This document shows positions 15,924 through 24,550 of a stretch of DNA of 64,000 bases, piece after piece. The position numbers and the translations under genes are program-made. The notes beneath the pieces are model-generated. The model did not search any database, was not told the DNA's origin, and was given only the letters and a program-made list of their open reading frames with translations. The stretch's first letter is position 1. Each line of letters opens with the position of its first letter. The DNA is from Aureimonas sp. Leaf324 (GTDB lineage Bacteria > Pseudomonadota > Alphaproteobacteria > Rhizobiales > Rhizobiaceae), in NCBI RefSeq assembly GCF_001423245.1, contig NZ_LMOH01000023.1:187645-251644 (forward strand), written 5' to 3'.

Positions 15924-17636
15924 CTAGCCGGCCTTGAGGACCTCGCCGACCGTGCGGGCGCAGAGCGCCAGCGAGACGGCGCCGGCATCGGGATGGCCGA
16001 TGCTCTTGGCGGCGAGCGGGCGCGCGCGGCCGAGCCGGGGCGTTAGTCGGGTTGTCTCGTCGGCGGCGCGCGTCGCAGCCTCGGCGGCCCGGCTCCAGGC
16101 ATCGCGAAGGCGCGCGCCGCCCTTCACCTCGGCGTCGAGCGTCTCGACGAACGGCACCAGCGCATCGACCAGCGTCTTGTCTCCGACCCGGGCGCGTCCG
16201 AGCGTGGTGACGGCGTCCCGGCCGGCCGCGGCGGCGCGGGCCGCAGCGGCCGCGTCCACGGGAGCGTCGTCGCCGAGCGCCGTGCCGAAGCCGCGCAGGA
16301 GAAGTCCCCAGATCGCGCCGGAGGTGCCGCCGGCCGTGTCCGCCCAGCGGTCGCCGGCATGGGCGAGAAGCGAGCCCGCCCCCGCGCCTGCGGCCAGCGC
16401 CTTGCGGGCGCCCTCGGCAGCCGCGGCTGATCCGCGACGCATGCCCTGACCGTGGTCGCCGTCGCCGGCCACCGCGTCGATGCGGCCGAGTTCCTCCTCG
16501 GCGTCCGCCAGCACGGCGGCGAGCCGCTCGACGATGGCGCAAGCCTTGGCCGCGTCCTGCTGCGACGCGTCCGATGCCGCTGCGAAGGACAGCGCTTCCG
16601 CGTTTCCTTCCACGGGCTTCGGTGCGGCTGCGCGCGGCTCCACATTGCCGCGCCGGAAGGCGGCACCGTGGGCGGGCGCCAGCCAAAGCGGCTCCAGTTC
16701 CCGGTCGAGCCAGGTGATCGTGAGCGAGCAGCCGGCCATGTCGAGACTGGTGACGAACTCACCGACCTCGGGCTGGACCAGGGTCAGCCCTGCGTCGCGG
16801 AGGCGGCGGGCGACATGGGTCCAGAGGACGAACAGCTCTTCGTATTTCGTGGCGCCAAGCCCGTTGAGGAGCACGGCGACCCGTCCACTTGCGCCGGCGG
16901 GACGCTCGGCGAGCAGCGGATCGACGAGGAGGTCGGCCAAGGCCTTCGCCGACATCGCCGTCTCGTCGCGGATGCCCGGCTCGCCATGGATGCCGAGGCC
17001 GACCGCGACCGAACCCGTCTCGACCGTGAAGAGCGGTGCGTCGGCGCCCGGCAAGGTGCAGCCGGAAAAGGCGATGCCGAACGACTGGGTGCGCGCGTTG
17101 GCGAGCCTTGCCAGACGCTCGACCTCGTCGAGCGTCATGCCGGCTTCCGCCGCCGCGCCCGCGATCTTGAACACCGGCACGTCGCCGGCGACACCCCGGC
17201 GAAGCTCGGGCGTTTCCCTCGGCGCGCTCGCCACGTCGTCGGTGACGGCGAGAACGCGCACGTCGATCCCCTCCCCGCGCAGCCGCGTCGCCGCCGCGCC
17301 GAAGTTCAGGACGTCGCCGGCATAGTTGCCGAAGCCCAGCACGATGCCGCCGCCGCGATGGGCCTGCCGGCAGATGCGCGCCACCGATTCCGTCGAAGGC
17401 GAGGCGAAGACGTCGCCGGCGACCGTCGCGTCGGCGAGGCCGATTCCGACATAGCCGCCGAAGGCCGGGTAGTGGCCGGAGCCGCCGCCGATCACCAGCG
17501 CGACCTTGCCCTCGGGCGTCTCAGTCGCCCGCACGGCGCCGCCGCGCACGGGGTGCACGAGATGGGCGTTGATGTCGCAGAAGCCTTCGAGGGCGCTTTG
17601 GGCGAAACGCTCGGGCTCGTCGTAAATGAGGGTCAT
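15924..17636 (-). CDS. Dihydroxyacetone kinase family protein (DhaK-DhaL fusion)
   Basis: A 570-residue ATP-dependent ketose kinase. The DhaK part (about 1-330) has GGGSGHYPAF at 50-59 and the His that binds the ketone substrate covalently, H217, in GLGIHGEP. The DhaL part (about 360-570) has the nucleotide/Mg loop AGDGDHGQGM at 390-399 and a GGTSGA motif. Both active sites are intact, so the protein should phosphorylate a small ketose. In this context (TIM-barrel isomerase-like protein, PdxA2, TTT transporter) the substrate may be erythrulose or another four-carbon ketose rather than dihydroxyacetone; members of this family with such activity are known. Its start overlaps the TIM-barrel gene stop by four bases. 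Confidence 0.9.
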   Translation of the reverse strand: MTLIYDEPERFAQSALEGFCDINAHLVHPVRGGAVRATETPEGKVALVIGGGSGHYPAFGGYVGIGLADATVAGDVFASPSTESVARICRQAHRGGGIVLGFGNYAGDVLNFGAAATRLRGEGIDVRVLAVTDDVASAPRETPELRRGVAGDVPVFKIAGAAAEAGMTLDEVERLARLANARTQSFGIAFSGCTLPGADAPLFTVETGSVAVGLGIHGEPGIRDETAMSAKALADLLVDPLLAERPAGASGRVAVLLNGLGATKYEELFVLWTHVARRLRDAGLTLVQPEVGEFVTSLDMAGCSLTITWLDRELEPLWLAPAHGAAFRRGNVEPRAAAPKPVEGNAEALSFAAASDASQQDAAKACAIVERLAAVLADAEEELGRIDAVAGDGDHGQGMRRGSAAAAEGARKALAAGAGAGSLLAHAGDRWADTAGGTSGAIWGLLLRGFGTALGDDAPVDAAAAARAAAAGRDAVTTLGRARVGDKTLVDALVPFVETLDAEVKGGARLRDAWSRAAEAATRAADETTRLTPRLGRARPLAAKSIGHPDAGAVSLALCARTVGEVLKAG

Positions 17637-18586
17637 GCCGTGGTCTCCGGACGCGGAAGGATGCGGCGAAGATAATCGCGATTGGTGGCGCTGACCGACA
17701 GGCCGTCGCCGCCGTAGTGCTCGACGAGGAACGGCGAGCGGAAGCCGTGGGCGAGCGCCATGCGGATGGCGGTGCGGTAGTTGATCGTGCCGAACTCGAG
17801 GGGCGCCGGCGCCGTCATGATCGCCCCGGTCGTCTCGTCCTCAATGCGCGTGTAGTTCTTCACGTGCCAGAAGCCGGCGAAGGGCGCGATCTTCTCCATC
17901 ATCACCTGCCAGTGCTCGACCGGACGATGGAGGCGGATCAGGTTGCCGATGTCGGCATTGATCTTCACGTTGGGGAGATCGACGTCGGTGACGAAGCGCA
18001 CCGCGCCGTCGGCCGTGCCGATCAGCGTGTCCTCGTACATCTCCAACGAGATCTCGAGGCCGAGGTCGGCCGCGTGGCGGCCGAGATCGCGCAGCCGCTC
18101 GACGGCAAGCGACCAGGTGCCGGCATCGGTCGGGCTGCGCTCGCCCTCCACCGTCCAGAACCAGAGTGCTTGTCTCTGCGCGTCGGTGAGCGGGCCGAAG
18201 AAGCCGAAGGACACGGCGCCCGCCCCGATCTTCGCGGCCGTGTCGAGAACGCGGTGGCCGTAGGCCAGATGCGCCTCGCCGAGCGACGGGTCGATGAGGT
18301 TCTTGCGCGCGGTGGAGATCGCCGGGATCGTCAGCCCGTGCGAGGCGACGACGCCCATGAACTCGTCGAGACGCGAGGGCTCGAGGTCGGCGATGCGCAG
18401 CCAGCCGTCGGTCGGGTCGAGCTCGGTGAAACCGGCGTCGGCGACGTCGGCAAGCGTCGCGGACCACTCCTCGGCGGACTGGTCCTGCGTCGTCCGGCCG
18501 TCCGGCAACGTGCCTGGATACTGGATCATCGCGGCCGCGATCGGCCAGTTGGTTCGGTCGAGCTCTCGCCCGGCTCCTTCAGACAC
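17633..18586 (-). CDS. Xylose-isomerase-like TIM barrel (sugar isomerase/epimerase/decarboxylase family)
   Basis: About 317 residues of the AP-endonuclease-2-like TIM-barrel superfamily. Likely metal ligands appear in order: Glu in SLEMYED, Asp in NADIGN, His in FWHVKNY and Glu in FLVEHYG. I chose the GTG at 18586 because a strong ribosome-binding site (GAGGGAGGAG) lies just before it; an ATG at 18607 would put that site inside the gene. Related proteins isomerise or epimerise sugars, and some decarboxylate oxo-sugar acids. It is coupled to the DhaK-like gene by an ATGA overlap, so its product may be the ketose that is then phosphorylated. Confidence 0.83.
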   Translation of the reverse strand: MSEGAGRELDRTNWPIAAAMIQYPGTLPDGRTTQDQSAEEWSATLADVADAGFTELDPTDGWLRIADLEPSRLDEFMGVVASHGLTIPAISTARKNLIDPSLGEAHLAYGHRVLDTAAKIGAGAVSFGFFGPLTDAQRQALWFWTVEGERSPTDAGTWSLAVERLRDLGRHAADLGLEISLEMYEDTLIGTADGAVRFVTDVDLPNVKINADIGNLIRLHRPVEHWQVMMEKIAPFAGFWHVKNYTRIEDETTGAIMTAPAPLEFGTINYRTAIRMALAHGFRSPFLVEHYGGDGLSVSATNRDYLRRILPRPETTA

Positions 18587-18637
18587 GCGCACTCCTCCCT
18601 CACGCATGCGGACGCTTCAAGGCTCGGCCGTCGGCGC

Positions 18638-19675
18638 TCACTCGGCCGCGGCGGCCAGCGCGCGGCGCTGGTTGGCCATGCGCACGGCCAGACGGAAGGC
18701 CTCGCGCGTCGCGCCGAGATCGGCCTTGCCCTGGCCGGCGATGTCGTAGGCCGTGCCGTGGGCGGGCGTGCAGAGCGGGAACGGCAGGCCGCCCATCATG
18801 GTCACGCCCTTGTCGAAGCCGATCAGCTTCATCGCGATCTGGCCCTGGTCGTGGTACATGGTCAGCACCGCGTGCCAGCCGTCCTTGAAGGCACGCAGGA
18901 ACACCGTGTCGGCCGGGAACGGCCCGTCCACCTCGTAGCCCGCCTCCTTGGCGGCCCGCACGGCGGGCTCGATGATCTCGATCTCCTCCATGCCGAAGGC
19001 GCCGCCGTCGCCGGCATGCGGGTTCAGGCCATTGATCGCGATGCGCGGACGCTCGATGCCCGACTGCTTCAGGCAATCGTGGGTGAGCTTCACCTCGGCG
19101 AGGATCGCCTCGACCGACAAGTGGTCCGAGACCTCCTTCAGCGGGATGTGCGAGGTGACGCGCGCGTTCCAGACCTTCTCCAGAACGTTGAACTCGCGCA
19201 CCTTGCCGGCAAAACCGGTGACGTCGACCACGAAGCGGATCTCGTCGTCGTAGCCGGGATAGGCGTGGCGCATCGCCTGCTTGTTGAACGGCGTGAAGAT
19301 CACGGCGTCCGCCTGGCCGGCATGGGCCATCTCGAGAGCGCGGCGGAAATTGGCGGTGGCGAAGGTGCCGCCTTCCAGTGTCGCCTCGCCGCGGCGCACG
19401 TCCTCGACCGCCAGATTCTTGAGATCGATCATCACGGCGCGTGAGCCGTCGCCGATCGCGCCGACGTCGCTGGCTTCACCGAGGTCGAGCGTCACGCCGG
19501 CTTCGGCCGCACCGCGATCGAGGATGCGGCGATCGCCGAACACGACGACGCGGGCGCGCTCGTTTGTCTCGGGATCGGCCAGCAGCATGGCGGCCAGCTC
19601 CGGGCTGATGCCGGCCGGGTCACCCATGGCCAGAGCCACGATCGGACGATCCGCCGCGTTGGTCGCAAAAGCCAT
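18638..19675 (-). CDS. pdxA2: PdxA2-type 4-phosphoerythronate/threonate-like dehydrogenase
   Basis: A 345-residue protein of the PdxA family: MGDPAGISPE near 17-26, the metal site NPHAGDGG and MYHDQGQIAMK, and PAHGTAYDIAGQG near 300. PdxA enzymes oxidise a 3-hydroxy acid phosphate with NAD and decarboxylate it; the PdxA2 branch acts in catabolism of four-carbon sugar acids instead of vitamin B6 synthesis. The ATG at 19675 has GGGAGGA upstream, while an in-frame start at 19705 lacks one. It is the first gene of the minus operon and divergent from the GntR regulator. No DUF1537 sugar-acid kinase is present; the DhaK-like kinase may replace it. The B6 role cannot be fully excluded. Confidence 0.85.
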   Translation of the reverse strand: MAFATNAADRPIVALAMGDPAGISPELAAMLLADPETNERARVVVFGDRRILDRGAAEAGVTLDLGEASDVGAIGDGSRAVMIDLKNLAVEDVRRGEATLEGGTFATANFRRALEMAHAGQADAVIFTPFNKQAMRHAYPGYDDEIRFVVDVTGFAGKVREFNVLEKVWNARVTSHIPLKEVSDHLSVEAILAEVKLTHDCLKQSGIERPRIAINGLNPHAGDGGAFGMEEIEIIEPAVRAAKEAGYEVDGPFPADTVFLRAFKDGWHAVLTMYHDQGQIAMKLIGFDKGVTMMGGLPFPLCTPAHGTAYDIAGQGKADLGATREAFRLAVRMANQRRALAAAAE

Positions 19676-19748
19676 TCCCAGTCCTCCCGAATGAAGCTTG
19701 CCCATAGCGCTACCCTATTCGCATGCACGCATCAAGCCTTTTTCATTT

Positions 19749-19763
19749 TGTATTCTGCATACA
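19749..19763. promoter_or_regulatory. Dyad operator candidate for the GntR regulator
   Basis: Perfect five-base arms TGTAT and ATACA with a five-base spacer, in an AT-rich patch between the divergent pdxA2 operon and the gntR gene. FCD-type GntR regulators usually bind short dyads of this kind. It is 73 bp from the pdxA2 start and 107 bp from gntR. Confidence 0.5.
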
Positions 19764-19870
19764 GCATTCGCGTTTGACGATTTCAGGTGTTTGTGATGTG
19801 TGTGAACGCATTCGCCACGAGCCCGAACAGGCCGTCGGTGGCCCGCATTCTGTCCGGAAGGGAGGGATCG

Positions 19871-20569
19871 ATGAGCGATACGATGTCAGCGTCGCGTTCG
19901 GTCGACGGCGCAGCCGGACCGGACCTCGGGCGCATCTCGCGCACCTCGCTGCACGACACGATCGTCGGGCGGTTGCGCGACATGATCATCGAAGGAGCGT
20001 TGGAGCCCGGTTCGCGCCTGCACGAGGGTCAGCTCGGCGAGCAGCTCGGCGTCTCGCGCACGCCGCTTCGCGAGGCAATCAAGTATCTGGCGAGCGAAGG
20101 CCTCGTGGAACTGGTGCCGAGCCGCGGCGCGGTGGTGCGGCGGTTCGACCGCAAGGATGTCCACGACATGCTCGTCGTCCTGCGCGAGCTGGAGCATCTG
20201 GCGGGCCGGCTCGCTTGCGAGGCCGGAAGCGACGCGGGCATCGCCGCCGTGCGCCGTGCGCACGACGCGATGATCGAGCGCTACCGGGCGGGCGACCGCC
20301 TCGCCTATTACAAGCTCAACCAGGAAATCCACAGCCGCATCGTCGAGCTGACGGGCAATGCGGCGCTGGCGCATGTCCACGCGGGACTTCAGATGCGGCT
20401 GAAGCGCGTTCGCTTTATCGCGCACGAAGGCGCGGACAAGTGGGCGGCGGCGGTCGCCGAGCACGAGGAGATGATCGCCGCGCTCGAACGGCGCGACGGC
20501 CCTGCCCTGTCCGAAATTCTGACCCGCCACCTGTCCCGCGCCTGGGACCGCGTGGCGGACATGATCTGA
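19871..20569 (+). CDS. GntR family regulator, FCD (FadR) subfamily
   Basis: A 232-residue regulator. The winged helix (about 25-95) contains LEPGSRLHEGQLGEQLGVSR and TPLREAIKYLASEGLVEL; the C-terminal helical FCD domain has the metal-site pattern LAYYKLNQEIHSRIVELTGN and a late AEHEEMIAALERRD helix. The ATG at 19871 follows GGGAGGGA; a longer in-frame start at 19787 has no such site. It is transcribed away from the pdxA2-DhaK-tct operon and probably represses it until a sugar-acid-type inducer binds. Spacing to the next convergent gene is only four bases. Confidence 0.9.
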   Translation: MSDTMSASRSVDGAAGPDLGRISRTSLHDTIVGRLRDMIIEGALEPGSRLHEGQLGEQLGVSRTPLREAIKYLASEGLVELVPSRGAVVRRFDRKDVHDMLVVLRELEHLAGRLACEAGSDAGIAAVRRAHDAMIERYRAGDRLAYYKLNQEIHSRIVELTGNAALAHVHAGLQMRLKRVRFIAHEGADKWAAAVAEHEEMIAALERRDGPALSEILTRHLSRAWDRVADMI

Positions 20570-20573
20570 CGGA

Positions 20574-21236
20574 TCAGGTCCCCGCTGCGGCGGGTCCGGC
20601 GAGGCGCTTGTCCCAGTCCAGCATCCGGCCCTTGAGCGCCGAGCGGAAGCGCGCGGCCTTCGGGAAATCCCAGTTCGGATCGCCGCCGAGGAAGAGGTCG
20701 AGGAACGGGATCGCAAGGTCCGGGTCGCTCGCGACGTTCTCCCGGAACGACGCCCAGGACCTGAGCTCCAGCGCCTCGGCCGACAGATGGATCCCCTCGA
20801 GGTCCTGCTCGACGAGAACCTTGTCGAGAACCGTGATGCAGAACTCGAAATAGAACACCCCCTCCGGCCAGAAGGCGACGAGCGCCTCCTCGGGGCGCGC
20901 GAGATCGCCGCCCTTCGGCCGCGCCGCGCCGCCCGTCACCGGGCGGTTGCGGATGAGGCTCGACAGGAGCATGCCGGCCGCGAAATGGCTGAAGTCGCGT
21001 CGGTCGCGGTCGGCCAGCGAGCGCTGCGCATCGAACTGGCGCATCCATTCGAGAAAGGCGCGCGTCAGGCTGCGCTGGGTCAGCGCCATGTCGACGCCGT
21101 AGCGCGCATTGAACTGGGCGAGCGCGAGATCGACCGTGCGCGAAAAGTCCCCGAGCCGGCGGATCGAGCGGCGCAGCGACTGACGGCCGCCGGCATCGGC
21201 GGTCTCGAGACTGAGCGTCAGGACGGGATCGTTCAC
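20574..21236 (-). CDS. Hypothetical protein
   Basis: I do not recognise this 220-residue protein. It starts at a GTG (21236) after a plausible GA-rich site; the frame stays open further upstream but overlaps the next gene. It is soluble-looking, rich in Arg, Leu and Phe, with an aromatic stretch FWPEGVFYFEFCITVLDK around 120-137 and no signal peptide or membrane helix. It lies 28 bp after another unrecognised gene on the same strand, so the two are likely an operon. Convergent with gntR. Function unknown. Confidence 0.6.
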   Translation of the reverse strand: MNDPVLTLSLETADAGGRQSLRRSIRRLGDFSRTVDLALAQFNARYGVDMALTQRSLTRAFLEWMRQFDAQRSLADRDRRDFSHFAAGMLLSSLIRNRPVTGGAARPKGGDLARPEEALVAFWPEGVFYFEFCITVLDKVLVEQDLEGIHLSAEALELRSWASFRENVASDPDLAIPFLDLFLGGDPNWDFPKAARFRSALKGRMLDWDKRLAGPAAAGT

Positions 21237-21264
21237 GGGACGCGGCGCCTCTCTTTCGGGGGGA

Positions 21265-21969
21265 TCAGGGAAGATAGGGGATCGTGGCGCGCCAGGCAGC
21301 GGCAAGCTCGGCGAAGCGCCCGTCGCGCAGGAGCGTGCGCCACTGCGATCCTTCCGCCTCCACTGCGCGCTGGGCGCCCAGAAGCACACGCTCGCCGGAC
21401 ACCCCGCTGTCGCGCCGCACGAGGACGCCGAGCCAGACCGCCAGCGCCATGTGATCATTCACCGCCGCGCTGTCTTCCGGATCGACGGGACCCAGCGCGC
21501 TGGTGAGGCAGGGCCGCGCCGCGCCAACCGCGGCAAGGCGCCCCGCCGCACGGGCCGCCGCCGTCACCGTGTCCTCGTCGCGGACGCGACGGCCGAGATC
21601 CTCGGACGCCATCGCCAGCCGCAACTCCGACACCACCGCGTCGCGCGGGCCGCCGAGCGACAGGACCTCGCGGCACAGCGCATAGAGATCGGCGCTCTCG
21701 ACCGGCGCGCCGGCCCCCATCAGCGAAGTCGCCATGCGGTCGAGCGTGCGCGACACGTCGGCGCCGCCGCGCGGGATGACGCGCTCGGCCACCTTCTCGG
21801 CGCGCGACAGCACCCCGTCCGCCATCCGGGCGAGACGCCGGGCCGGCTCCGGCGTGCCGATCAGCCGGGCCGAGATCGTGCCCGCCGCTGCTTCCTGGCG
21901 AATCGACGTCCGCAGGTCCCGGATGCCTTCCTTGAGCGGCAGCGTCAGATTATGGGGATGGGGCAACAT
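21265..21969 (-). CDS. Hypothetical protein
   Basis: A 234-residue, mostly helical-looking protein with many Ala, Arg and Leu residues and no recognised motif, signal peptide or membrane span. The ATG at 21969 starts MLPHPHNLTLPLKEG. It precedes the other hypothetical gene (20574-21236) and is divergent from the SorC regulator at 22073. Ordinary high-GC codon use argues for a real gene. Function unknown. Confidence 0.6.
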   Translation of the reverse strand: MLPHPHNLTLPLKEGIRDLRTSIRQEAAAGTISARLIGTPEPARRLARMADGVLSRAEKVAERVIPRGGADVSRTLDRMATSLMGAGAPVESADLYALCREVLSLGGPRDAVVSELRLAMASEDLGRRVRDEDTVTAAARAAGRLAAVGAARPCLTSALGPVDPEDSAAVNDHMALAVWLGVLVRRDSGVSGERVLLGAQRAVEAEGSQWRTLLRDGRFAELAAAWRATIPYLP

Positions 21970-22072
21970 GAAGCTCTCCGAACTGGTCCGACGAATACCA
22001 TACGAACGGCGGAAGCATGAGACGTTTTCCTGACAGCGCGCAGACCCGCCCCTCCAACGCGCGACGGCCTGC

Positions 22073-23071
22073 ATGCGATGCTTCGCGCCGGGGGCTTCCG
22101 TGAAGGGCCGCTCGCGCAACGGCGCGGAAGCGCCGGCCACCGACACCCGCGCCGACCGCATGCGCGTGCGCGCGGCGTGGATGTACTACGTCGAGGAGAT
22201 GACGCAGAGCGACATCGCCGCGGCGCTCGACATCGGCCGTGTCAGCGTGGTGCGCCTTCTGGCCGAGGCGCGGGCGCGCGGCGAGGTGCGCATCTCGGTG
22301 TCCGGGGCGCTGGCCGAGCTGACCGAGGCCGAGCGGGCGCTGGAACGCCGCTACGGCCTGCGCAGCGCGGTCGTCGCTCCGGCGCCCGGCAAGGGCGAGG
22401 ACCCGTCCAGCGCCATCAGCGCGGCGATCGGCGGCGTCCTGTCCGGCGCGGTGGCGAGCGGAATGACGGTCGGGCTCGGCTGGGGTCGCACGCTCCTCGA
22501 ATCGCTGCCCTTCATCGAGCCGCACGCGCTGGAGGAAATGCGCGTCGTCTCGCTGCTCGGCGGCATCAACCAGGCGCATCGCTTCAACCCCGCGGAGTTC
22601 GTCTGGCGCTTCGCGCAGATCTTCAACGGCGACGCCTTCCTTCTCAGCGCCCCGGCGATTGTCGACAGCCCGGAGACGAAGACCGCCCTCGTCGAGCGCT
22701 GCGGCCTCGGCTCGACGCTGGAGATGGCGGAAAAGCTCGACCTCGTGGTCCTCAGCGTCGGCGGCATCGAGAAGAACGCGACGACCTACCGCACCGGCTA
22801 TATCGCCGAGGCCGAGCGGCGTTCGCTGGAGAAGGCCGGCGCGGTGGGCGATCTTCTGTTTCATTTTCTGGACCGCGACGGAAACTTGGTGGATCATGCC
22901 ATCAACGAGCGCATCGTCTCCGCCGACATGGCGGCGATTCGCAGGGCGCCCGAGCGGATCCTCGCATCGGGCGGCCCCGAGAAGATCGCGGTCCTAAAGG
23001 CCGCCCTGGCCTTTCTGAAGCCGACGGTGCTGGTCACCGACGAGACCACGGCCCAGCGGCTTCTCGACTGA
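22073..23071 (+). CDS. SorC/DeoR-type sugar-binding transcriptional regulator (PTS cluster)
   Basis: A 332-residue SorC-family regulator. An N-terminal helix-turn-helix (about 35-75) contains MTQSDIAAALDIGRVSVVRL, followed by the sugar-phosphate sensor domain with MTVGLGWGRTLLESLPF, SLLGGINQ and the closing LVTDETTAQRLLD. Such proteins bind a phosphorylated sugar and control an adjacent uptake operon. It is upstream of gutM-srlAEB and the HPr-EI gene, with dyads in the 97-base gap, so it most likely controls this PTS. Start could also be the GTG at 22100, which removes a non-conserved leader. Confidence 0.9.
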   Translation: MRCFAPGASVKGRSRNGAEAPATDTRADRMRVRAAWMYYVEEMTQSDIAAALDIGRVSVVRLLAEARARGEVRISVSGALAELTEAERALERRYGLRSAVVAPAPGKGEDPSSAISAAIGGVLSGAVASGMTVGLGWGRTLLESLPFIEPHALEEMRVVSLLGGINQAHRFNPAEFVWRFAQIFNGDAFLLSAPAIVDSPETKTALVERCGLGSTLEMAEKLDLVVLSVGGIEKNATTYRTGYIAEAERRSLEKAGAVGDLLFHFLDRDGNLVDHAINERIVSADMAAIRRAPERILASGGPEKIAVLKAALAFLKPTVLVTDETTAQRLLD

Positions 23072-23083
23072 CCCGAGCCCTTT

Positions 23084-23124
23084 CAACGAACATGTTGACA
23101 CAACGCAAGTCAAATGTTCACTTG
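23084..23124 (+). promoter_or_regulatory. Operator/promoter region of the glucitol-type PTS operon
   Basis: This short AT-rich patch between sorC and gutM holds overlapping inverted repeats: CAAC-N6-GTTG (23084-23097), GTTG-ACA-CAAC (23094-23104) and CAAGT-N9-ACTTG (23106-23124). A TTGACA hexamer at 23095-23100 is a fair -35 element, though no good -10 follows at 17 bases. Repeats like these are expected for a SorC regulator. Confidence 0.5.
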
Positions 23125-23168
23125 ACCGAAAGAAAGCGGGGACGGACGCTTTCCGGGAGGCGAAGGGC

Positions 23169-23600
23169 ATGACGGGTTGGCAGATCGCGCTGGCGCTCCT
23201 GGCGCTGGCTTGGGCGCTTCAGTGCGTTGGAACCGTGATTCAGGTGCGGCGCTACCGCGACGCGTTCCGCGACCTCAGCGGCTCGTCGGATGACGGGTGG
23301 ATGGGTGTCGGCAAGGGCGGCGGCGCCCTGCGCGGCGCGGCCATCGCCATGATCACCGTCTCGCCGGACGGCCGGGTGCGCCGGGCGACGAGCCTCGAGG
23401 GCCGCACGGTCTTCGCCAAGGCCCGGCGCCTGCCCGACCTGGAAGGCCGGACGATGGCGGATGTGCGGGCCGAGGCCGGGACGCGTCGCCGCGAGCCGCT
23501 CGCCGCCGCGATCCTCAGCGCCTTCGACCAGATCGATCAGGCGCGCTCGCGCCGCAGTCCCGAACCGGACACCGAACACGGCGAGCCGCTGACGGCCTGA
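23169..23600 (+). CDS. gutM: GutM-family glucitol operon activator-like protein
   Basis: A 143-residue protein with an N-terminal hydrophobic helix (about 4-25) followed by YRDAFRDLSGS and the block VGKGGGALRGAAIAMITVSPDG, characteristic of GutM/SrlM. In enterobacteria GutM raises glucitol operon expression, but it has no DNA-binding domain and is membrane-anchored by its helix. It opens the PTS operon here; GGGAGG lies just before the ATG. The tail (about 115-143) is polar and not family-like. Its position directly ahead of srlA supports the call. Confidence 0.82.
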   Translation: MTGWQIALALLALAWALQCVGTVIQVRRYRDAFRDLSGSSDDGWMGVGKGGGALRGAAIAMITVSPDGRVRRATSLEGRTVFAKARRLPDLEGRTMADVRAEAGTRRREPLAAAILSAFDQIDQARSRRSPEPDTEHGEPLTA

Positions 23601-23676
23601 GAGTCGCCGACGACATCAACATTCACGATACCGACGTCGCAACGCCCCGACGAGGGCACGGCTGGGAGGGCCGAAC

Positions 23677-24528
23677 ATGCTGACGATGATGATCCTGGCG
23701 CAGGGGGCAGCGGATCTCGCCGCCCACGGCGCCGTTCACGCTCAAGGCTTGGGCGATCCGGCGTTCGCGGCATCGCTGGCCGACATGGCCGCGCATCACG
23801 GCGCCGGCGCCGCCGACGCCGCGCAGCACGGCGCGACGCTGCTCGCCCAGGCGACCGACCCCGGCGCGGCCGGCACCGCGGCAGCGACCGCTCCGGCCAC
23901 CGGCGGCGGCGCGATCTCGGCGGACGAATACGCCCGGCGCGTGCAGCAGCTCTCGGCCACCGGTAACCAGGAAGAGCAGCTCGGCTGGCTCGCCACGATC
24001 GGCCGCCACTTCATCGGCGTGTTCCAGAAAGGCGGCGAGGTCTTCCTCGGCTTCGTCACCGGCATCATCCCGACGCTGGTCGTGCTGATGACGGCCTTCT
24101 ACGCGCTCACCGGCATGATCGGCGAGGAGCGCGTCCACGGCCTTGCCCAGAAGGCCGGCCGGATCGCGCTGACCCGCTATACCGTGCTGCCGGTCCTTTC
24201 GATGTTCTTCCTCACCAATCCGATGGCCTACACGTTCGGCACCTTCCTGGAGGAGAAGCACAAGCCGGCCTTCTACGATTCGGCCGTCTCGTTCTGTCAC
24301 CCGATCCTCGGGCTCTTCCCCCACGCCAACGCCGGCGAATACTTCGTCTGGGGCGGCGTGCTCGTTGCGCTTCTGGAGCTCGAGAACCGCGGCGTCATCC
24401 CCGCCGGCTACCACATCAACCTCGCGATCTACTACTTCATCGTCGGCGTGGTGGTGATCCTCCTGCGCGGCATCGTCACCGAGCGCGTCACGCGCTTTCT
24501 CGCCGCGCGCGAAGGCGTGACGCTCTAA
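23677..24528 (+). CDS. srlA: PTS glucitol/sorbitol-specific EIIC component SrlA, with Ala/His-rich N-terminal extension
   Basis: A 283-residue membrane component of a glucitol-type PTS. Residues about 108-283 match Srl[20 protein letters not shown], the segment [19 protein letters not shown], and [15 protein letters not shown] with four to five helices. SrlA is usually about 185 residues; here roughly 100 extra residues precede it, Ala/Gly/His-rich ([25 protein letters not shown]). The ATG at 23677 has GGGAGG upstream, so the extension appears to be translated. With SrlE and SrlB it imports and phosphorylates a hexitol or similar polyol. Confidence 0.9.
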   Translation: MLTMMILAQGAADLAAHGAVHAQGLGDPAFAASLADMAAHHGAGAADAAQHGATLLAQATDPGAAGTAAATAPATGGGAISADEYARRVQQLSATGNQEEQLGWLATIGRHFIGVFQKGGEVFLGFVTGIIPTLVVLMTAFYALTGMIGEERVHGLAQKAGRIALTRYTVLPVLSMFFLTNPMAYTFGTFLEEKHKPAFYDSAVSFCHPILGLFPHANAGEYFVWGGVLVALLELENRGVIPAGYHINLAIYYFIVGVVVILLRGIVTERVTRFLAAREGVTL

Positions 24529-24550
24529 GGCCCCCGGGAAGGATCGAACC

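Noticed and set aside
23169-23600. GutM as a DNA-binding regulator
   Set aside because: It has a membrane helix and no helix-turn-helix; the SorC protein is the likely regulator.
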